The position numbers and the translations under genes are program-made. From Qipengyuania sp. (lineage in GTDB: Bacteria > Pseudomonadota > Alphaproteobacteria > Sphingomonadales > Sphingomonadaceae): a stretch of 45,622 bases of DNA. Location of the stretch: NCBI GenBank assembly GCA_019745075.1, contig JAIETR010000042.1:1-45622 (forward strand), written 5' to 3'. This document shows positions 38,615 through 45,622 of this stretch, piece after piece; position 1 is the first letter of the stretch; the number at the start of each line of letters is the position of its first letter. The notes beneath the pieces were generated by a model that searched no databases, was not told where the DNA came from, and was given only the letters and a program-made list of their open reading frames with translations.

Positions 38615-39445
38615 ATGACCGGCAGCGAAACCTCGCCTGTGGGGCTCCGGCTGGATCGAACGGCCGGACGCAGCGTCTTCGGCGCCGATGCCGCCGGATA
38701 TGACAGCGCGCGGCTGGGCTATCCGGTCGAACTTTATGACCGCATCTTCGGCCGGGTGCCGGACAATCCGGCGGTCCTGGAGATCGGCGCCGGGACCGGG
38801 CTGGCAACCCGCGGTCTGCTGGCTCGCGAGCCCTCGTCCCTTGTCGCGGTCGAGCCCGACCGGCAGATGGCGGAATTTCTGCGCACCGCGTTGGGCGCCC
38901 ATCCGGCGCTGAAGATCGAAAACCGGGCGTTCGAGGACGTTGCGCTCTCGCCCGCCACTTTCGATCTCGTGGCGGCTGCCGCCTCCTTCCACTGGATGGA
39001 GCCGGCCCGGGCGCTGGCACGCATACGCGCGGCGCTCAAACCAGGGGGCGTGATCGCCCTGTGGTGGAACGTATATGGCGCGGCAGGCGAGGGCGATGAG
39101 TTCGCCGACGCCCTTGCGCCCCTGCTGGAAGGGATCGCGCTGCCCCCGTCCGAGGGGGAGAAATCCCATCATTCGCTCGACCAGGCGGCCTATCGCGTAC
39201 TGCTCGAAAGCAACGGTTTCGCTCACGTCGAGTGCGAGGTTTTGCGGCGCGAGCGCCGCCTGGATGCAAGGGAAATGTGCGCCCTTTACGATTCCTACTC
39301 CTTCGTCCGCCTGCTGCCCGCCCCGCAGCGCCGCGAACTTCTCGATCGTATCGCGCAGCTCGTCGACGAGCGGTTCGGCGGGGGAGCGCTCAACGTCGTT
39401 CGGACTCCGCTCTACACCGCGGCCCTGTCTGACCGACATCCATGA
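38615..39445 (+). CDS. Class I SAM-dependent methyltransferase
   Basis: 276 aa. The Rossmann-type SAM-binding motif is VLEIGAGTGLATRGLLA at about residue 49, with the acidic end of the second strand at VAVEPD, then FDLVAAAASFHWMEP and LKPGGVIALWW, all usual for UbiE/type 11 methyltransferases. The substrate cannot be told. The region 38512-38614 has a GC-rich inverted repeat (about 38543-38577) but no T-run. Confidence 0.85.
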   Translation: MTGSETSPVGLRLDRTAGRSVFGADAAGYDSARLGYPVELYDRIFGRVPDNPAVLEIGAGTGLATRGLLAREPSSLVAVEPDRQMAEFLRTALGAHPALKIENRAFEDVALSPATFDLVAAAASFHWMEPARALARIRAALKPGGVIALWWNVYGAAGEGDEFADALAPLLEGIALPPSEGEKSHHSLDQAAYRVLLESNGFAHVECEVLRRERRLDAREMCALYDSYSFVRLLPAPQRRELLDRIAQLVDERFGGGALNVVRTPLYTAALSDRHP

Positions 39446-39553
39446 CGAGACTTGTTCCGCCGGCGCGCGCCGCCTCGTCGGCTAGCGATTGGCGATTTCT
39501 GCGCTGAGCCAAAATCGACTCCGTCACGGGGGGCGACCCGATGTCATCTGGCT

Positions 39554-40927
39554 CTAAGGCGCCCGCTTGATCGGTTCGGGATGGTTGGCAAGGATGCCGG
39601 CCACCGCCGTCCACACCGCCACGTTCTGGCGCAACTGCGCCTTGTCGATCTTGTCCAGCGTGTCGTTGTTGGTGTGGTGGAGGTCGAAATAGCGGGTACC
39701 GTCCTGGTTGAGGTCGACCAGCGCGCCCTTCTGCTCGCGCACCCAGTTGAGGTCCGCGCCTCCGGTGGCGACCTCGCGCGAAGGGGCGACGCCGAAGCGC
39801 GCCACGCCTCGGGCGAGCTTGCGGTGGAGATCGGGGTCGGAGGCGGTGAAGTTGGTGTCGATGCGCCATACTCTGTCCGCGCCGAAATCGCTCTCGAGAC
39901 CCGCGAACACCGGCTCTCCCTTGTGCGCCGCGGCATAGGCCTTGCTGCCCCATAGCCCGGTCTCCTCCGCGCCGGCGAACAGCACGCGGATGGTGCGCAA
40001 GGATTTGCCGGTCGCGGCGACATGCTTGGCGGCGGCGGCGACGATCGCGCAGCCCACGGCGTCGTCGAAGGCGCCGGTGCCGTTCCACCAGCTGTCGAGA
40101 TGGCAGGCGAGCAGCACCGGCGGCAGCTTCGGGTCGTGCCCCACGATCTCGCCCACGACATTGCCGCTCTGCGTCCGGCCGAGCGAACGCGGGTTGAGCT
40201 CGAGCATCAGCGTCACCGGCTTGCCCTCCGCCCGCTCCACCATCCGCGCCAGATTGTCGGCGTCCGGGTTGGAGAGCGCGGCGGCGGGCGTGGGCGAGAC
40301 GCCCGCGGGGAAGGCAGTGCCGCCGGTGTGAGGGGTGCGGTCGTTCTCGGTGCCGATCGAGCGGATCACGGTCGCGACCGCGCCCTTGCTCGCGGCCAGT
40401 CCCGGCCCGGTCCAGCGCGCGGGACCCGCGAAGCCATAGCCCGACCCGTCCTGCGTCGGCCGCATCGCGTGGTCGATGAAGGCGATCTTGCCGGCCAGGC
40501 TGCCCGCCGGCGCGGCTTCGAGATCGGCGTAGCTGGCGAAGCGCACCACCGGCGCGGTCAACCCGCCCGCGGGCGTGGCCGCGCTATTGCCCAGCGGCAC
40601 CACCGTCAGCGGCTGCGGAAAAGGCGCGACCACCGCGGCGCGCATCACGTCGCCGGGCGCCCAGGTCTCCATCATGTAAGGCTCGTCGGCCACATTGACG
40701 AAGCCCTTGGCCTCGAGCCACTTGACCGCCCAGGCGCGCCCCCGCGCCTCGGCCTCGGTGCCAGCCTGGCGCGGGCCGACCTCGGTGGTGATACCCTCGA
40801 CGAAGTCGCAGGCGATGGCGTCGGTCGCGCCGGCTCTGTCGGCGGCTTCGTCGAGCGTAGGTGTCGAAGCGGAGGCGGGTGCGGCGGCTATGGTCAGCGC
40901 GGCGGCGGCGAGGAAAAAGGCTTTCAT
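39554..40927 (-). CDS. Exported M28-family zinc aminopeptidase
   Basis: 457 aa. A signal peptide (AFFLAAAALTIAAAPASA) sends it to the periplasm or outside. The M28 zinc site is visible in order: HLDSW (His plus Asp of the first metal), DDAVG (bridging Asp), EETGLWGS (catalytic Glu pair), LESDFGAD (Asp ligand) and DLHHTNNDT (His ligand). A PA-like insertion (about residues 100-210) lies in front. I chose the ATG at 40927 where the signal begins; a longer frame to 41071 overlaps the ettA promoter. Substrates are likely N-terminal residues of peptides. Confidence 0.9.
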   Translation of the reverse strand: MKAFFLAAAALTIAAAPASASTPTLDEAADRAGATDAIACDFVEGITTEVGPRQAGTEAEARGRAWAVKWLEAKGFVNVADEPYMMETWAPGDVMRAAVVAPFPQPLTVVPLGNSAATPAGGLTAPVVRFASYADLEAAPAGSLAGKIAFIDHAMRPTQDGSGYGFAGPARWTGPGLAASKGAVATVIRSIGTENDRTPHTGGTAFPAGVSPTPAAALSNPDADNLARMVERAEGKPVTLMLELNPRSLGRTQSGNVVGEIVGHDPKLPPVLLACHLDSWWNGTGAFDDAVGCAIVAAAAKHVAATGKSLRTIRVLFAGAEETGLWGSKAYAAAHKGEPVFAGLESDFGADRVWRIDTNFTASDPDLHRKLARGVARFGVAPSREVATGGADLNWVREQKGALVDLNQDGTRYFDLHHTNNDTLDKIDKAQLRQNVAVWTAVAGILANHPEPIKRAP

Positions 40928-41059
40928 GACCGGCGTGCTAGCAGCGCCCCCATCGCTGCCAAGCGAAAACCTGCCCCGGTCCTGCTTGCCCCTCGCCCTT
41001 CCCCCGCCTATCTGGCGCGCAACTTCTTCCCAGACCCATCCAGACTCGAAGGACCACCC

Positions 41060-42733
<1,674 letters not shown>

Positions 42734-42773
42734 AGGCAAAACAGACTGCGCTGAGGCAAGGAGCGATGAGCCG

Positions 42774-43238
42774 ATGACAGACATGCCGTGGTTGACCGAC
42801 ATCGGCCGCATTTTACTTTCGGCGCTGCTTGGCGGTGTCATCGGTTGGCAACGTGAACACCGCGGGCGCGAGGCGGGCATCCGGACTTATATGGCGGTTG
42901 CTTTGGGAGCTTGCGCCTTCGGGCTGGTTTCTGCCAGCATCGGGGATCAGGGCCGAACGTCAGCCGGAATCGTGACCGGGGTGGGTTTCATAGGCGCGGG
43001 CATCATCCTGCGTGAGAAAGGACGCATTACGGGACTCACGACGGCGGCGACGCTTTGGGCCTGCGCGTCGGTCGGACTAAGTATCGCATACGGCGTTTAC
43101 CACAGCGCGATTGTGACAGCGATCTTGCTTCTAGCCATTCTGGAGTTGCACCGGCTGCCAGGCTGGAAGCGAATTTCACATCGATCGAGGCAACGTGAGG
43201 ATCCTGCGCCGACCGAGGAGCAGCCAAAGAGCAAGTAG
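42774..43238 (+). CDS. MgtC/SapB-family inner-membrane protein
   Basis: 154 aa, four hydrophobic helices. The MgtC signature is visible: LLSALLGGVIGWQREHRGRE, then GIRTYMAVALGACAF and VGFIGAGIIL, TGLTTAATLWACASVGLSI. The family affects magnesium homeostasis and F1Fo-ATPase, but most short members are untested. It lacks the extra C-terminal ACT-like domain of Salmonella MgtC and ends in a charged tail. Confidence 0.88.
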   Translation: MTDMPWLTDIGRILLSALLGGVIGWQREHRGREAGIRTYMAVALGACAFGLVSASIGDQGRTSAGIVTGVGFIGAGIILREKGRITGLTTAATLWACASVGLSIAYGVYHSAIVTAILLLAILELHRLPGWKRISHRSRQREDPAPTEEQPKSK

Positions 43239-43256
43239 GGCGCATGGACCGCCTAC

Positions 43257-43282
43257 GGTGCATTCGCGGCGCCCAACGCACC
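43257..43282. repeat. REP-type palindrome (degenerate copy)
   Basis: GGTGCATT and AACGCACC (one mismatch) flank a 10-base loop. The same arms recur at 44115, 44171 and 44733 around the RAYT gene. Its loop differs from the better copies. Confidence 0.6.
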
Positions 43283-43342
43283 CTGCGCGGATCGATGCAG
43301 TCAACGAAGGGAATGGGTAGGGTGCATCGCGCCGACAACGGC

Positions 43343-43475
43343 CGCTCCTCGATCTCGGTCACAAGCCGATACTCACCGGATTGGCCTGGACATAGTCGAT
43401 GTGAGCCGCGAGGTCGTCGGTATCGAGGCCCGCCGAGCGGGACAAGCAGCGCGAGAAGCCGGGCTTGGACGCTAC
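43343..43475 (-). pseudogene. RAYT transposase remnant with internal deletion
   Basis: The stretch is clearly similar to 44277-44460, the RAYT at 44264-44711, on the same strand. The encoded part aligns to DTDDLAAHIDYVQANP through LVAEINEW-like residues, but about 75 bp of the core (the segment holding ERGIWQRRFWEQVIT) is missing, joining two distant parts of the gene. It is therefore an older dead copy next to a REP element. Confidence 0.7.
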
Positions 43476-43524
43476 CGAAGGGCGGCAGCGATGGTCCAAC
43501 GAACGACAGACCGATCAAACCTGC

Positions 43525-43553
43525 TTGTGCAAATCCGCGCAATATCGTATATC
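43525..43553 (+). promoter_or_regulatory. Promoter of the parDE-like operon (leaderless)
   Basis: TTGTGC, a 17-bp spacer and TATATC at 43548-43553, seven bases before the antitoxin ATG. The transcript would begin at or next to the ATG, and no ribosome site is seen. The AT-rich core (AATATCGTATAT) could be the operator that the antitoxin binds. The same region recurs, altered, at 45502-45535. Confidence 0.5.
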
Positions 43554-43559
43554 CCCTTC

Positions 43560-43802
43560 ATGCCCCAACTCAACATTTCCGTACCCGACGGCCTCAAGCA
43601 ATGGGCCGAGGCACGTGTCGCCGAGGGACGCTACTCCAGCGCCAGCGACTACATCCGCGACCTGTTGCGGCAGGACCAGGACCGCGCCGCCGAGCTGCGC
43701 TGGCTCCAGGCGGAAATCGACAAGGGGCGCGCCAGCTCGATCGATCCGCGACCGGTAAGGGAGATTTTTGCCCACGCGAAGGCGCGCGCCACGAATGGCT
43801 GA
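43560..43802 (+). CDS. parD: ParD-like antitoxin
   Basis: 80 aa. A ribbon-helix-helix opening (PQLNISVPDGLKQWAEARVA, then GRYSSASDYIRDLLRQDQ) is the DNA-binding part, typical of the ParD/CC2985 group. The C-terminal helix (about 45-80) would wrap the toxin. It overlaps parE by eight bases, antitoxin first as usual. It represses its own promoter and neutralises ParE by binding. Confidence 0.88.
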   Translation: MPQLNISVPDGLKQWAEARVAEGRYSSASDYIRDLLRQDQDRAAELRWLQAEIDKGRASSIDPRPVREIFAHAKARATNG

Positions 43803-44091
43803 GATCGTGTTCCACGAGGAAGCCAGCGCCGACGTCGAGAGCATCTACCGGTTCAGCCAGGATCAGTTCGGCCAGGTTGTCGCCGATGAGTACCACGACG
43901 GGTTGCTCGACGCCGTCCTACGGCTGGAGGCTTTTCCGGAATTGGGACGCGACGTCGGTGGCATTGTGCCGCCCGTCCGCGCGTCGTCCTTCCGGAGCCA
44001 CGCAATCTACTACCGCTTCGACGGCACGGCCGTGGCCATCGTACGCATACTCCACCACGCCATGAATGCGGCGGCGCATCTGAGGTCTTGA
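43795..44091 (+). CDS. parE: ParE-like toxin (RelE/ParE superfamily)
   Basis: 98 aa. The compact fold is supported by VFHEEASADVESIYRFSQDQ, PELGRDVGGIVPPVRAS and the final strand GTAVAIVRILHHAMN. ParE toxins usually inhibit DNA gyrase; RelE-type ones cut mRNA. The sequence resembles ParE more. The pair likely stabilises the local region. Confidence 0.86.
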   Translation: MAEIVFHEEASADVESIYRFSQDQFGQVVADEYHDGLLDAVLRLEAFPELGRDVGGIVPPVRASSFRSHAIYYRFDGTAVAIVRILHHAMNAAAHLRS

Positions 44092-44114
44092 ACAAGTAGC
44101 ACGCATCAACCGCC

Positions 44115-44142
44115 GGTGCATTTCGACGCGGCTCAATGCACC
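44115..44142. repeat. REP palindrome
   Basis: GGTGCATT and AATGCACC, perfect 8-bp arms with a 12-base loop (TCGACGCGGCTC). It is followed by CTACCGG, which also follows the copy at 44733. It lies just after parE and beside the RAYT. Confidence 0.75.
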
Positions 44143-44170
44143 CTACCGGATTGTGGTTATTTGGACATAG

Positions 44171-44198
44171 GGTGCATCGAGGCTTGCCGAAATGCACC
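44171..44198. repeat. REP palindrome
   Basis: GGTGCAT and ATGCACC, 7-bp arms with a 14-base loop. A third member of the same family, 28 bp after the previous copy; the two probably form a bipartite pair. Confidence 0.7.
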
Positions 44199-44263
44199 GT
44201 CTGCATCGCCGCAATTCACCTTGTCTCCATTGCCTCGATCCCATTCTCCGCCTTCCACCGATG

Positions 44264-44711
44264 CTACGACGAGAACGGCCACTCGTTGATCTCGGCGACA
44301 AGCCGGTGCTTCGCGGGATTGGCCTGAACATAATCGATGTGCGCCGCGAGATCGTCGGTGTCGGTGATGACCTGCTCCCAGAAGCGGCGTTGCCATATCC
44401 CCCGTTCGCCGGGGCGGCGGCCCGGGGGCGAGATCCGCCGAGCGGGACAGGCGGCGCGAGAAGCCGGTCTTGATCCGCCGCCACCGTCCCGAGAAATCGC
44501 TGTCGCCGTCAGGCAGCGTCCAGATGCAGTGCAAATGATTGGGCAGCACGCAGATGGCGACGGTTTCGAACGGCTGGCGCTGGGCCTCGTCGGCGTAGGC
44601 GGCGCGTAGGGCCTCGATCTGCTCCACCAACAGCCGGCTGTCCCGCCGCAGGAGGTTGGCGGTGAAGAAGTAAGTGCCACCCGGGACGAACCATCGGCGG
44701 TAGTTTGGCAT
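44264..44711 (-). pseudogene. REP-associated tyrosine (RAYT, Y1 HUH) transposase, frameshifted
   Basis: Two frames together give the family. The first (from the ATG at 44711) carries RRWFVPGGTYFFTANLL and the HUH motif in VLPNHLHCIWTLPDGD, then RWRRIKTGFSR. The second, after a shift of one base near 44425-44445 in a G/C-rich run, continues GERGIWQRRFWEQVITD and AHIDYVQANPAKH with the catalytic Tyr, and ends WPFSS followed by a stop, short of the usual tail. RAYTs mobilise REP palindromes, and matching palindromes flank it. Frameshift plus truncated tail suggest it is inactive, unless the shift is a sequencing error. Confidence 0.8.
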
Positions 44712-44732
44712 GGGCTCTGATTTAACCGCGAT

Positions 44733-44761
44733 GGTGCATTTCGCCAGAGGCTCAATGCACC
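44733..44761. repeat. REP palindrome
   Basis: GGTGCATT and AATGCACC, perfect 8-bp arms with a 13-base loop (TCGCCAGAGGCTC) that resembles the loop at 44115. It lies immediately upstream of the RAYT start and is followed by CTACCGG, as at 44115. Confidence 0.75.
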
Positions 44762-44812
44762 CTACCGGGAATCCAATTCCGGGAGGCCGTTATCGGGGAG
44801 GATGATGGACGC

Positions 44813-45388
44813 TCACCCCAGCCCCGCCGACTCCACCGTCAGCCCCTCGATCATCGCCGCATGGAGCGGCGCGCCGAACGGCACATCGAGCTGGCCGTCG
44901 TAGCCGCTGCCGTCCGCACGCGGATTGGCGTGCATCAGGACGCGGTTCTCGTTGACGTCGATCACCCAATATTCGGGCACCCCGGCGTCGGCGTAGAGGT
45001 CGGCCTTCACGCCCAGATCGAACTCCAGCGTGGTCACCGAAACTTCCACGATGAGCAGCACTGACGATCCGGGTATCGCACCTTCGCCCTGCGGCTCGCT
45101 GGTCAGGATGATATCCGGTTGCGGCTCGCTGTGCGGGCCGAAGTCGACCGACTGCTCGGTCGCCACGCGAATGTCCGAGCCCATCGCCTCGAGCGCCCGG
45201 CGCAAGCGATAGGCCAGTTCATCCTTGGCGAAGCCGTGCGGCCTGAACTGCGGGCTCATGTAGTAAATATCCCCCGCGATCAGTTCGGTACGCCGGTCGC
45301 CGAAAGCCCCCTCGCGATCGAGCAACAGAAACTCCTCCACCGTCAGCCGATGCTTGGTCTGGCCATCGAGAAGGTCTTGCGCCGTCAT
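44813..45388 (-). CDS. Uma2-family (DUF820) putative endonuclease
   Basis: 191 aa, usual Uma2 length. The PD-(D/E)XK-like core is seen in RRTELIAGDIYYMSP, EPQPDIIL and LIVEVSVTTLEFDLGVKADL (D, ExS/K-type), ending PEYWVIDVNENRV. Many copies occur in mobile regions; some have nuclease activity, but most have no known role. Ribosome site is weak. Right of it, 45389-45500 has no gene seen. Confidence 0.85.
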   Translation of the reverse strand: MTAQDLLDGQTKHRLTVEEFLLLDREGAFGDRRTELIAGDIYYMSPQFRPHGFAKDELAYRLRRALEAMGSDIRVATEQSVDFGPHSEPQPDIILTSEPQGEGAIPGSSVLLIVEVSVTTLEFDLGVKADLYADAGVPEYWVIDVNENRVLMHANPRADGSGYDGQLDVPFGAPLHAAMIEGLTVESAGLG

Positions 45389-45501
45389 GCGCTCAGACTA
45401 TCACGGTGCGCGACGGCTGCAAATCGCCAGCGCCACCCACCTTCGTGTGGATGCTATCAAGACACTCGGTGGCATTACACTGCTGGCGTCGCTGGCCATT
45501 G

Positions 45502-45601
45502 CACAAATCCGCGCGATATATTGTAGGCATGTTCCATGCCCCAGCTAGAGCGGGGTGCGGATAACCTGAATCGGAGGATTCCTGCGGGTCGGGAATTGTG
45601 A
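45502..45601 (+). pseudogene. Decayed second copy of the parD promoter and start
   Basis: The stretch around 45502-45547 (CAAATCCGCGCGATATATTG, then ATGCCCCAGCT) repeats the parD promoter and first codons at 43530-43572 with a few changes and indels. After MPQL the reading departs (ERGADNLNRRIPAGRE) and stops at 45601. This is a remnant of a related toxin-antitoxin locus or of a duplication. Confidence 0.55.
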
Positions 45602-45622
45602 TTCACCCTCATTGGAGGTGGA

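Overview
The window looks like a GC-rich alphaproteobacterial chromosome or megaplasmid, most likely a sphingomonad. That is inference from base composition, the long TonB-dependent receptor, the CusCBA/CopA copper island, the TctDE/CitMHS cluster and an EttA/M28/MgtC backbone style; no rRNA or marker gene is present to prove it.

Left half (1-18.2 kb) reads as the cargo and transposition module of a Tn7-like transposon. From the left edge: the end of a DISARM antiphage locus (C-terminus of drmA, then drmB and drmC, all overlapping); an arsenic operon arsR-arsC-acr3-arsN2-arsH; and, on the minus strand, a two-gene CBASS system (2TM-SAVED effector, then a cGAS/DncV-like nucleotidyltransferase with an AGS-C tail). 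Next come two convergent genes that read as degenerate paralogues of the TnsB/MuA transposase. Each keeps the DNA-binding region and the first RNase H-fold aspartate but lacks the other acidic residues. Then a birA scar and the core genes tnsA, tnsB, tnsC and tniQ; the last three overlap. A 266-bp non-coding stretch with a strong nested hairpin separates tniQ from an intact tRNA-Pro(UGG), a plausible attachment-site neighbour. The left transposon end is outside the window, and the right end could not be fixed by eye.

Middle (18.4-30.8 kb) is a copper/silver (and probably mercury) resistance island. A minus-strand operon runs from two small exported proteins through cusC, cusB, cusA and cusF to copA. 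cusC and cusA each carry a single-base frameshift. A membrane GGDEF-EAL protein lies beyond, followed by a second copy of the Cys/His small protein and a MerT-like transporter with a GDCCVxC zinc-ribbon protein.

Right half (30.8-43.2 kb): a two-component system (TctDE-like) overlaps a solute-binding lipoprotein gene and is followed by a CitMHS carrier and a TonB-dependent receptor, forming a probable tricarboxylate or metal-citrate uptake locus. Then come ordinary genes: a methyltransferase, an M28 peptidase, the ABC-F factor EttA and MgtC.

The right end (43.2-45.6 kb) is a small repeat and addiction patch: REP-type palindromes around a frameshifted RAYT transposase and an older deleted RAYT remnant, a ParDE toxin-antitoxin pair with an apparently leaderless promoter, a Uma2 nuclease, and a decayed second copy of the parD promoter and start.
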